The notes under the pieces were generated by a model that worked only from the letters and a program-made list of their open reading frames with translations, made no database searches and had not been told where the DNA came from. Shown here one piece after another: positions 1 through 6,200 of a stretch of 12,877 nt of DNA. The DNA comes from an uncultured Oscillospiraceae bacterium (GTDB taxonomy: Bacteria; Bacillota; Clostridia; Oscillospirales; Oscillospiraceae). The stretch lies in NCBI GenBank assembly GCA_934668295.1, contig CAKUND010000050.1:1-12877 (forward strand), read 5' to 3'. How positions within the stretch are numbered: position 1 is the first letter of the stretch; the number at the start of each line of letters is the position of its first letter. The position numbers and the translations under genes were made by a program.

Positions 1-6
1 GACGGT

Positions 7-72
7 GTGGCTAAAAATCCGTGATACCGTGGCTAAAAGTCCGTGTATATGTGGCTGTGGGGCCGAAATTTA
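7..72 (+). repeat. 22-bp tandem repeat upstream of the recombinase
   Basis: Three units start at 7, 29 and 51, exactly 22 bases apart. The first two share GTGGCTAAAA, then A or G, then TCCGTG. The third keeps only GTGGCT and CCG. Because 22 is not a multiple of 3, every unit shifts the reading frame, and the integrase frame has a stop at 12-14 inside the first unit. The array therefore sits exactly where the missing N-terminal half of the tyrosine recombinase should join. It may be the scar of a duplication that broke the gene, or the end of a longer array that starts before the window. Confidence 0.7.
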
Positions 73-584
73 CAGCCCGTCTGCTCGCCGCCGCGCAGAG
101 CAGCGGAGATACTCGGCTTGCGCTGCTGATGGAGAGCATCTGCGCGACCGGTATCCGCGTCAGCGAGGTGCAGTTTCTCACCGTGGAAGCCGCACGATGC
201 GGCCGTGCCGAGGTCGCATTGAAGGGCAAGATTCGCACGATTCTGCTGCCCGCGAAGCTCTGCCGCAAGCTGCTGAAATACGCCAAAAAGCAAAAAATCG
301 CCCACGGCGAGATTTTTCTCACCACGGGCGGAAAAGGCATGGACAGGCGGCAGATCTGGTCTGCCATGAAGCGGCTGTGCCGCAAGGCGGGCGTTGCGCC
401 GTCGAAGGTGTTTCCGCACAATCTGCGGCACCTGTTCGCAACGGCGTACTACCGCGTATATCGTGACATTGTGAAGCTCGCGGACATGCTCGGCCACAGT
501 TCGATTGAAACAACGCGCATCTATCTCGTCGAGAGCGGCGCGGAGCACCAGCGCCAGCTCGACCGGCTTGGCCTGATCACATAG
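21..584 (+). CDS. Tyrosine recombinase/integrase, catalytic domain only (N-terminally truncated)
   Basis: This encodes the catalytic half of a phage-integrase/Xer-type tyrosine recombinase. All six active-site positions are recognisable, counting from a GTG at 21: Arg46 (TGIRVSE), Lys70 (LKGKIRT), His133 and Arg136 (HNLRH), His159 (LGHSS) and Tyr168 (TTRIYL), the last being the nucleophile. Family members are usually 270-400 residues with an N-terminal SAM-like core-binding domain. Here only 187 residues are open and that domain is absent. The frame is closed by TAA at 12-14 within a 22-bp tandem repeat, so the gene is either truncated or frameshifted at the repeat, and the real N-terminus may lie before the window. 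The GTG start is only the first possible one and no ribosome binding site supports it. The stop codon TAG (582-584) shares its last base with the left inverted repeat of the invertible segment, so this is the natural candidate for the enzyme that flips it. The family assignment is firm; the role and functionality are inference. Confidence 0.85.
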   Translation: MIPWLKVRVYVAVGPKFTARLLAAAQSSGDTRLALLMESICATGIRVSEVQFLTVEAARCGRAEVALKGKIRTILLPAKLCRKLLKYAKKQKIAHGEIFLTTGGKGMDRRQIWSAMKRLCRKAGVAPSKVFPHNLRHLFATAYYRVYRDIVKLADMLGHSSIETTRIYLVESGAEHQRQLDRLGLIT

Positions 585-603
585 GACAGAATCCATATTC
601 TGT
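584..603 (+). repeat. Left inverted repeat / recombination site of the switch
   Basis: GGACAGAATCCATATTCTGT, the exact reverse complement of 848-867. Two more bases (CC) complete the internal dyad: arms GGACAGAAT and ATTCTGTCC around CCAT. It overlaps the last base of the recombinase stop codon. Confidence 0.9.
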
Positions 604-646
604 CCATGCCTGTACCAGCAGAGCGCAGTATTCCACATTGCTATTT

Positions 647-674
647 ATTAAAAATGTAGCACAGAATATGTCAA
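647..674 (-). promoter_or_regulatory. Sigma-70-type promoter inside the invertible segment, pointing left
   Basis: On the minus strand a perfect -35 box TTGACA (plus positions 669-674) is followed after 16 bases by TTTAAT (647-652), one mismatch from TATAAT. TTAATA at 17-base spacing is an alternative. Transcription would start near 640 and run left over the inverted repeat and antisense to the tyrosine recombinase. The spacer contains CATATTCTGTGC, a copy of the recombination-site arm, so recombinase binding could block this promoter. No comparably good promoter is seen between 867 and 964, so this is the best candidate driver of the downstream operon after inversion. Confidence 0.7.
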
Positions 675-696
675 AAATCAATAGGTGGGCTGCTTC

Positions 697-754
697 TGCG
701 CGCAAAAAATCCAGTCTCAAAACTCGGTTTTTTGAGACTGCGCTTTTGTGCGCA
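697..754. terminator. Large two-tier hairpin terminator inside the invertible segment
   Basis: The inner stem pairs CAGTCTCAAAA (712-722) with TTTTGAGACTG (730-740), 11 perfect pairs around a 7-base loop. An outer stem pairs TGCGCGCAAAA (697-707) with TTTTGTGCGCA (744-754), with one G-U-type pair. On the minus strand the inner stem is followed by GGATTTTTTG, a good U-tract. On the plus strand it is followed by CGCTTTTG, which is weaker. In the present orientation it would stop read-through from the recombinase into the operon. After inversion it would lie upstream of the promoter. Confidence 0.75.
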
Positions 755-847
755 TTTTTCCTTTTCGTTGGTCGTTTAGCCTGCGTTTCAAGGGAGCGCT
801 TCTCTATTTCATCATGATTTTCATCTCGCTCCGCGGCAAGCGGTGGA

Positions 848-867
848 ACAGAATATGGATTCTGTCC
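848..867 (-). repeat. Right inverted repeat / recombination site of the switch
   Basis: ACAGAATATGGATTCTGTCC, the exact reverse complement of 584-603. With G846 and A847 it forms the dyad GAACAGAAT / ATTCTGTCC around ATGG. It lies 97 bases upstream of the esterase start codon, in the leader that would be transcribed when the switch is ON. Confidence 0.9.
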
Positions 868-963
868 ATGCTAAAAAGCGTGGCACGAAACAAGGTAGAC
901 CCAGCCCGTGGAGAACTCAGCGATCATCGCTTTTATATAAAAACTCAAAAGGAAGTGAAGGCT

Positions 964-2595
964 GTGAAAAAGAAAGCATTCGCGATAATACTAACGCTTG
1001 CCATGGTAACGATGCTTGTTCCGATCACGTCGGCTGCGAATGATCCATATTCTGTGCAGCAGATGGTATTAGACGAGACGGCGAATACAGGCTCGCTGCG
1101 GCTGTATTATGATGACCGATTCCCGGTCGGGGAGTATCAGGTGAGCCTTGGTGATCAGCAATGCGACTCAAAAAAGGCTGGTACAAATGAACCGGATGAT
1201 GCCGTCATTACCCAAGTCGATAATCAGTTGATCGCAACGGGCTGCGGAACCTGCATGGCAACCTTTTCAAAAGAGGGTGTAAGCTATGCGGTCACGATTA
1301 CAGTAACGGCTGCACCAATCAGCTTAGTTATGGTTACCGGTCATAGTCTCGGTGCCGGAGAAAAAGGGAATCCAACAGAGTCCGTTGTTTGCGAAGCCGG
1401 TCAAGCTTACAGCACCTATGCCAAAGCAGGAGAATTAACAGTTGATAATGCTGCAACCTATGTGCCCGCCGCACTTGGCTATGCCGGGGATCACACTGCA
1501 GCTGCAGATATCAATGCCTTTACGTCGGTCGGCAGCGGCGTGCAGGGCGAGGACAGTGCGTTCGCCTATTATTGGAACCAGTTGACCGGCGAAAAGATCT
1601 GGGTGCTGAACGCTGCGCGCAGTGGAAGCTGCTTACAGAATTATTGGCTGCCTAGCTTGACCGATGGCGGGCATAACAATTTCTGGCGTGCGGTTGCCCT
1701 GTTTAAAGCTGCTGAAAATGTTCTAAGCCGGGAAGTGACAGCGGGACATTATGAACTCAAGCACATGGGCATTATCAATCATTCGGCAGCGAACGGCGAT
1801 GAAGGACTGACCATTGACGACTACACCGAGAAGTATCTGTCCATGTGGAATGGCTTTAAGAGCGAGCTTCAGACGACAATCGGTGGGGTCAACAAAACAG
1901 TAGACTTCCTTGGAATTACGCCGTTCTGGCAGAGCGTAAATACAACTGCGCTGAACAATGCCAAAATCGTCAACTACTACATGGGAACAAGTGCCGCGTA
2001 TTCCGATATCTATATTACAACCGATATTGGGCGGCAGTGGGGTTCTGACGCTGGTGTTCAGACATATTTTAAAGGCAAGTATCCGAGCGGCACCGTCGAC
2101 TATACTACGCACAGCGGCTCCATTCAGCTTCCTACTCGCCGCGGCAGCGGTGCCCCGCAGGAATCCGCTGACAAGCAGGACTATGGTACGGATACCGTAT
2201 TTGGCGACATTTCGCATTATCGTCAGGTAGGCTATAACGAGATCGGCAAAGATATGGCCCACAATCTGTTTTCTTCGCTCTATGGTCAGAGCAGCGCACA
2301 AAGCGTTGTCGTTACCAAACGAGATGGTAAAGCAATCGATCCTGCGCAAACGCTTCTGATGACGCCGGGAGAAACACTCGAACTGACGCTCATGCCAAAT
2401 CCGGTCAGTGTGAACGACCTTGAGATCGTATGCACAGGCAATGCGCTGCAGCGCACGTCGGAAAATGCCTTTGTCTACCAGTGCATTGCTGGTGGAACAG
2501 GCGAGATCCAGGTGAAGCAAGGCGGAAGAACGCTTGCAAGCTATCCCGTGAAATGTGTCTCCGGTGCATGGTACCGCTGGCATTTCAGCAAATAA
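964..2595 (+). CDS. Secreted SASA/SGNH-type carbohydrate esterase with Ig-like flanks
   Basis: Predicted exported esterase of 543 residues. The start is GTG 964, not the open frame further upstream: AAAGGAAG (948-955) lies 8 bases before it, and translation then gives a classic signal peptide (KKK, hydrophobic core, cleavage after about residue 24, PITSA/AND). Residues about 30-118 look like a bacterial Ig-like module. Residues about 120-435 resemble sialate O-acetylesterase (SASA) enzymes: VTGHSLGAG gives nucleophile Ser128, AARSGSCLQNYWLP matches the Gly-Gly-Thr-Ser region, and D415-I-S-H418 followed by GYNEIGKDMA is the catalytic Asp/His block. The usual WHQGESD-like block reads GIINHSAANGD, so one oxyanion/active-site block has diverged. 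The C-terminal ~95 residues form a second Ig-like module with no SLH motif or anchor. It heads a two-gene operon (22-bp gap) behind the invertible promoter, so production should be phase-variable. The likely substrate is an O-acetylated glycan, which is inference from the fold only. Confidence 0.8.
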   Translation: MKKKAFAIILTLAMVTMLVPITSAANDPYSVQQMVLDETANTGSLRLYYDDRFPVGEYQVSLGDQQCDSKKAGTNEPDDAVITQVDNQLIATGCGTCMATFSKEGVSYAVTITVTAAPISLVMVTGHSLGAGEKGNPTESVVCEAGQAYSTYAKAGELTVDNAATYVPAALGYAGDHTAAADINAFTSVGSGVQGEDSAFAYYWNQLTGEKIWVLNAARSGSCLQNYWLPSLTDGGHNNFWRAVALFKAAENVLSREVTAGHYELKHMGIINHSAANGDEGLTIDDYTEKYLSMWNGFKSELQTTIGGVNKTVDFLGITPFWQSVNTTALNNAKIVNYYMGTSAAYSDIYITTDIGRQWGSDAGVQTYFKGKYPSGTVDYTTHSGSIQLPTRRGSGAPQESADKQDYGTDTVFGDISHYRQVGYNEIGKDMAHNLFSSLYGQSSAQSVVVTKRDGKAIDPAQTLLMTPGETLELTLMPNPVSVNDLEIVCTGNALQRTSENAFVYQCIAGGTGEIQVKQGGRTLASYPVKCVSGAWYRWHFSK

Positions 2596-2617
2596 AAAGA
2601 AAGGGAGAAAAATAAAG

Positions 2618-5533
2618 ATGAAAAAGTTAAGTTTGCTTTTCTTGGTCATTGCCATGGTTCTCTCACTGTTGGTGCCCGTATCTGCAAAGAGATATACCGC
2701 GGGCAGCGAAGATGATACCATTACCAATGAGGAAGGCAGCGAAGAAAATGCGCTGAAGGTCATTTCCGGCAGCGTGGATGTGGACGGCGGAGCCATGACG
2801 GGCACGGACGCAATCCTTCAGCTGGCTACTCCGGTTACTTTCAGCGCAAGCAAAAAATGGGCGATTGAATTCGAACTGAGTGGATTGAGTGGCGAATTTG
2901 CGGTCTTATCAGCTGAAGCAGACCCGAGTTCTTACAATATCGTCTATTTACCCAAGAATGGTGACCTTGCACCTGTGGTGAGTAGTGTGTGGTATCGTGT
3001 TACAGATTCCAGTAATGCTGTAACTGCAAATATCAACGATATCGCTGCATTAAATAATTTTGATGCCACTGCACGGCATATTTATCGGATTGAAAATCAC
3101 GGCAGTGACGGATGGTGTTACTATCTCGACGGTGTGAAGGTCGGTGTTTACGGTCAGGGAGCTGGCGGTATTACGAATCGTTCAAATGGAAGCGATATAG
3201 CGCGCACACTGAGTTCCGATTTTACGGTTGGATATATTGGTATGAAGCGCTGGCCGTTGAACGCCACCTTATATGACCTGAGCCTTTACACCGAGAATAG
3301 TGAAATTGCGTTTGCCGGTGATGGTACATTACCTGCCCCGATCACGACTATTACTCCCGAAGGCAAAGATGAGCGACAGCTCTATCCGACGGATAAGGTC
3401 ACGCTCCCTGCTCCGTTGGCCGTTCCCACTGGAAAAGTTTTTGTCGGCTGGAAGGACGGTAATGGAAAGCTGTATAAAACAAGCGATACTTACACAGTGA
3501 CCTCTACCGGTACAACGACCCTGACGGCTTCCTATGCTGAAGCGGCTCTGGCAGGAACGCTGATGGTGGTTTTCAATAGCGATAACACATTCTCCGCTCG
3601 ACTGATCAATGCAAACAATGCCGATGATTTGCGCTATCAGTGGATGAGAGACGGTGTCGAAATCGAAGGTGCCACGGGTGCGACCTATACCATGACCGCG
3701 GACGATTGTGGACATCAGATCTCCTGCAAGGCAACCAGTACGCTGCAGTCCGGCGAACTGACCAGCCAGAGCATGACCGTAACGTCGGCTGCAAATGGTA
3801 CGGTTCAGGGCAATAACATCGTTATGGCACTGAACGCCCCGATCAGAACGCCTACCGATAAGAATTGGGCGATCGAGTTCAAACTGAGCGATATTACCAA
3901 AGAGCAGCAGGCAATTCTCTCTGACATGGCCAATGAACAGGAGGCAGCCAACATTCGCGCGCTCTATCTGTATCCTACGGGTGATCTTGCTATCATCCGA
4001 AACAATGTATGGTATTTCACGCCGGAGTATACGAAACCTGCTGATTTTGATGCCAAAGCAGAGCATACTTATCGTATTGAAAACCGCGCGGGTACTGTCT
4101 CTTATTATTTAGACGGAACAAAAATTGGGGACTATTCTGTTCGCGCTCCCGGCGGTGTTGCTGGAAGAACTGATTTGGCAGAAGGCAAACCGCAGTTGGA
4201 TGTCACATATCAGTATCTTGGAATTGAACGTACTGCAAACAAGGGGATTTATAAGTTTGATGGTAAGCTGCACTCCCTCGCGTCCTTTGAGAATAACAGC
4301 ACAGTCGCTTTCAATGCAAATTATGAAGGTTCGGCCACAATTCCGAGCATTGATTCCTTCGGAACGGGCAATGCACAGCGTCAGCTATACGTTGGCGACG
4401 TAATTACTCTGCCGGCCGCACCAACACGTGTGGGCTATGATTTTGGTGGTTGGTCTTACGGAGCAAAGACCTATGATGCTGAATCACAGTATACCGTCCC
4501 CGCGACCGGAATGACCACTTTGACCGCGCAGTGGAAGGCACACGCTCTGACCAAGACCGATGCCACTCCGGCCACCTGCACAGAAAACGGCAACAATGAA
4601 TACTATACCTGCAAGACCTGCCACAAGGTTTTCAAGGATGCAGCAGGTACGCAGGAGACCACTGTTGCAGCGGAAACACTTACCAAGCTCGGTCATAATA
4701 TGGCCAAGATTGAAGCCAAGGCTGTTACTTGCACGGAAGATGGCAACAACGAATACTACATTTGCAATGTCTGCCACAAGGTTTTCAAAGATCAAGCTGG
4801 CACACAGGAAACCACGGTTGCAGACGAGATCGTTAAGGCACCCGGTAAGCACGACTGGTCCAACCACGACGGTATCTGCAAGGTCTGCCAGACTCCGTGC
4901 GGCGAAGTGCACACCGCGGGCACGACCTGCAAGGTGTGCGGCAAATACACGCCTGCACCCGCGCCGGTCACCCCGGTGAAGCCGAGCAAACCCGCAAAGC
5001 CCTCGTTCAATCCGGATGCCGGTAAGACCAAATTCGTGGACGTTTCGGATAACGCTTGGTATGCCTCCGCGGTCGATTATGTGGTCGACAAGGGCCTCAT
5101 GAACGGCACGGGCGAGGACAAGTTCTCTCCGAATGCGGATACCACGCGCGGCATGATCGTGACCGTTCTGGCGCGTCTGGACGGCAAGAGCACCGCTGAC
5201 ACGCCGTGGTACGCCACTGGTCAGCGCTGGGCAATGGAGTACGAAATCTCCGACGGCACGAATATGACCGGCGCGATCACGCGCGAGCAGCTCGTCACAA
5301 TGCTGTTCCGCTATGCGGTCAAGAACGGCCTCGAAGCGGTTACGCTCTCTGAGAATCTGACCCAGTTTACGGACGCTTCCGACATCAGTGCGTGGGCCGT
5401 CTCCGCGATGCAGTGGGCCGTCGGTCAAGGCCTGATTCAGGGCTCGAACGGCCAGCTGCGCCCGCAGGCAAACGCCTCCCGCGCCGAGGTTGCCACGATC
5501 CTCATGCGCTTCTGCGAGCTGATGAAAAAGTAA
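2618..5533 (+). CDS. Large modular SLH-domain cell-surface protein (LamG-like, Listeria-Bacteroides repeats, Cys-rich repeats)
   Basis: A 971-residue exported surface protein. The start is ATG 2618: AAGGGAG (2601-2607) lies 10 bases upstream and the product then begins MKKLSLLFLVIAM with a signal peptide ending near VSA/KRY (about residue 23). Domains in order: LamG/concanavalin-like module (about 58-228), a Flg_new/Listeria-Bacteroides-type repeat (about 238-308, VFVGWKDGNGK), an Ig-like module (about 308-390, YQWMRDG), a second LamG-like module (about 391-561), a second Flg_new repeat (about 565-641, GYDFGGWS), two 51-residue Cys-rich repeats plus a third Cys cluster (about 646-778), a Pro/Lys linker, and three SLH motifs (about 805-855, 862-905, 917-969). 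The two LamG-Flg_new blocks are an internal duplication: KKWAIEFELS against KNWAIEFKLS, and YYLDG in both. SLH motifs bind pyruvylated cell-wall polymers, so the protein should sit on the envelope with its LamG-like domains outward. Ligand unknown. It shares a transcript with the esterase and ends before the hairpin at 5603-5625. Confidence 0.88.
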   Translation: MKKLSLLFLVIAMVLSLLVPVSAKRYTAGSEDDTITNEEGSEENALKVISGSVDVDGGAMTGTDAILQLATPVTFSASKKWAIEFELSGLSGEFAVLSAEADPSSYNIVYLPKNGDLAPVVSSVWYRVTDSSNAVTANINDIAALNNFDATARHIYRIENHGSDGWCYYLDGVKVGVYGQGAGGITNRSNGSDIARTLSSDFTVGYIGMKRWPLNATLYDLSLYTENSEIAFAGDGTLPAPITTITPEGKDERQLYPTDKVTLPAPLAVPTGKVFVGWKDGNGKLYKTSDTYTVTSTGTTTLTASYAEAALAGTLMVVFNSDNTFSARLINANNADDLRYQWMRDGVEIEGATGATYTMTADDCGHQISCKATSTLQSGELTSQSMTVTSAANGTVQGNNIVMALNAPIRTPTDKNWAIEFKLSDITKEQQAILSDMANEQEAANIRALYLYPTGDLAIIRNNVWYFTPEYTKPADFDAKAEHTYRIENRAGTVSYYLDGTKIGDYSVRAPGGVAGRTDLAEGKPQLDVTYQYLGIERTANKGIYKFDGKLHSLASFENNSTVAFNANYEGSATIPSIDSFGTGNAQRQLYVGDVITLPAAPTRVGYDFGGWSYGAKTYDAESQYTVPATGMTTLTAQWKAHALTKTDATPATCTENGNNEYYTCKTCHKVFKDAAGTQETTVAAETLTKLGHNMAKIEAKAVTCTEDGNNEYYICNVCHKVFKDQAGTQETTVADEIVKAPGKHDWSNHDGICKVCQTPCGEVHTAGTTCKVCGKYTPAPAPVTPVKPSKPAKPSFNPDAGKTKFVDVSDNAWYASAVDYVVDKGLMNGTGEDKFSPNADTTRGMIVTVLARLDGKSTADTPWYATGQRWAMEYEISDGTNMTGAITREQLVTMLFRYAVKNGLEAVTLSENLTQFTDASDISAWAVSAMQWAVGQGLIQGSNGQLRPQANASRAEVATILMRFCELMKK
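4553..4858 (+). repeat. Two tandem 153-bp coding repeats (51-residue Cys-rich units)
   Basis: Units 4553-4705 and 4706-4858 encode 51-residue segments sharing ENGNNEYY/EDGNNEYY, C-x-x-CHKVFKD and GTQETTVA. Each has three cysteines (one C-T-[ED], then C-x-x-C). Several stretches are nearly identical at DNA level (TGCCACAAGGTTTTCAA in both), so copy number could change by homologous slippage without breaking the frame. Similar C-x-x-C repeats occur near the SLH anchor of other Clostridia surface proteins. Confidence 0.85.
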
Positions 5534-5602
5534 ATCGTGACGGTTCAAAGTTGAGCTTGCGGCATACGCCGTTTGCCGGAACATCACATCGCAAAAACCC
5601 GG

Positions 5603-5629
5603 AAGGGGCGGCCAAGCCGCCCCTTCTTT
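5603..5629 (+). terminator. Rho-independent terminator of the esterase-SLH operon
   Basis: AAGGGGCGGC (5603-5612) pairs perfectly with GCCGCCCCTT (5616-5625) around loop CAA, followed by CTTTC. It lies 70 bases after the SLH-protein stop codon. Confidence 0.85.
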
Positions 5630-5720
5630 CTAGTGGAATATCTTCCTTGGGCCGTGCCCCATTTGAAGAATAATCGTTATCCGTTTCGTTCCAATATCAA
5701 AAAGTTACTCAAATGCGCTA

Positions 5721-5749
5721 TTGACAAACGTTTGTTCTAGCGCTATCAT
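5721..5749 (+). promoter_or_regulatory. Strong orphan promoter with palindromic operator-like site
   Basis: Perfect -35 TTGACA (5721-5726), a 17-base spacer and -10 TATCAT (5744-5749). A perfect 12-bp palindrome ACAAACGTTTGT (5724-5735) overlaps the -35 box and the spacer, where a dimeric repressor such as a TetR-type protein would block RNA polymerase. No regulator gene is adjacent. The predicted transcript starts near 5756 and runs rightward into a structured leader rather than an open reading frame. Confidence 0.7.
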
Positions 5750-5755
5750 ATGGAA

Positions 5756-5854
5756 CATGGCAGGAAATCCTGCCGACAACAGAATATTCCGAAGCGCACC
5801 ATGAAAAAGTAATGAAGGAGCACTGCGACCGAGAATGGCCGCAGCGCTCCTTTT
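5756..5854 (+). ncRNA. Candidate short transcript (about 100 nt): small RNA or attenuated leader
   Basis: From the predicted start near 5756 the RNA would fold a small hairpin (GGCAGG / CCTGCC, 5759-5774) and end in a terminator-like hairpin: GGAGCACTGCG (5817-5827) with CGCAGCGCTCC (5840-5850), one mismatch, followed by TTTT. GAGCAC (5818-5823) can alternatively pair with GTGCTC (5856-5861) just after the T run, which would break the terminator. The only start codon before the hairpin gives a three-codon frame (ATG AAA AAG TAA, 5801-5812), without a good ribosome binding site. It may be a stand-alone small RNA, or the remnant leader of a gene displaced by the mobile element. No known RNA family was recognised. 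Confidence 0.4.
5815..5854 (+). terminator. Intrinsic terminator of the orphan transcript
   Basis: An 11-base arm GGAGCACTGCG (5817-5827) faces CGCAGCGCTCC (5840-5850) with a single A-C mismatch. Flanking AA/TT extends the stem. TTTT follows (5851-5854). Confidence 0.6.
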
Positions 5855-6060
5855 GGTGCTCTTTGGAGAAATTTGGAGGTGGAAATACACTCCCAAACAA
5901 CTGAATAACCAGCAACGCGGACAACACCGCAAGACAGGCTGCCGTAGCTGGGGTTGAAAGCAGTCAAGACCCCTTCCACGAGCTGTGAGAGCTGCCAAGC
6001 TCTGTCCGCGCTGTTCCCCATCGCCGGGGCGCGAGCTGCAAATACGGCGAAAAAGAAAAC

Positions 6061-6136
6061 CATAGCGACTATACTAGCGACTATAAAAGGCAAAAATCTG
6101 AATTTCAAATTTTCATAGCGACTAATGTAGCGACTA
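6061..6136 (+). repeat. Duplicated 23-bp direct repeat built from TAGCGACTA iterons
   Basis: TAGCGACTA occurs four times, at 6063, 6075, 6116 and 6128. It is arranged as two identical pairs with 12-base period, the pairs lying 53 bases apart. Each pair is a 23-bp unit, CATAGCGACTA + 3 bases + TAGCGACTA, at 6061-6083 (TAC) and 6114-6136 (ATG). A 53-base offset is not a multiple of 3, so the repeat is not a protein repeat. Such spacing suits a protein-binding array (recombinase accessory or excisionase sites, or replication iterons). Which of these applies cannot be decided here. Confidence 0.8.
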
Positions 6137-6200
6137 CGGAATCCAAGATGCAAAGAGAACAAATTTTACGTCTGGTAAAGAAAGAACGTTGAAATCATCT

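Larger units (their letters stand above)
584..867. other. Predicted invertible promoter segment (phase-variation switch)
   Basis: A 20-bp perfect inverted repeat bounds this segment (outer ends 584 and 867). Each copy is itself a dyad: arms GGACAGAAT and ATTCTGTCC (GAACAGAAT in the right copy) around the asymmetric centre CCAT on the left and ATGG on the right. Sites in head-to-head orientation with an asymmetric core are what a tyrosine recombinase needs to invert the DNA between them. The segment carries a leftward sigma-70-like promoter and a strong hairpin terminator but no gene. It lies between a tyrosine recombinase and a secreted-protein operon. In the present orientation the promoter points away from the operon. 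After inversion its -10 box would fall near 799-804, giving a leader of roughly 150 bases before the GTG at 964, with the terminator behind the promoter. Architecture of this kind is known from the RecV-controlled switches of Clostridioides difficile and from gut 'invertons'. Inversion itself is inferred. Confidence 0.8.
5640..6200. other. 561-base region without a convincing gene
   Basis: Neither strand holds a gene I can support. A minus-strand frame of 138 codons (5746-6162) would need a TTG start with no ribosome binding site, and it crosses an intrinsic terminator and out-of-phase repeats. What is visible is an orphan promoter with a palindrome (5721-5749), a structured leader with a terminator (5759-5854), and two copies of a 23-bp repeat (6061-6136). 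The left end of the mobile element carrying the serine recombinase probably lies in this region, but no terminal or target-site repeat could be identified. Confidence 0.6.

Noticed and set aside
748..963. Upstream 72-codon extension of the esterase frame
   Set aside because: It starts inside the invertible segment and terminator; the GTG at 964 has the ribosome binding site and begins the signal peptide.
1723..2805. 360-codon minus-strand frame
   Set aside because: Antisense to the esterase and spanning the operon junction; no domain or start signal.
5780..5791. AACAGAATATTC resembling half of the switch site
   Set aside because: Only a 9-base match (ACAGAATAT), one arm, wrong core; compatible with chance.
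5746..6162. 138-codon minus-strand frame with a hydrophobic segment
   Set aside because: It needs a TTG start without a Shine-Dalgarno, runs through the promoter, leader and terminator on the other strand, and contains the 23-bp repeats in two different phases.
6148..6192. 14-codon frame starting MQREQILRLVKKER
   Set aside because: Protein-like in composition, but no ribosome binding site and too short to support; possibly the end of a decayed gene.
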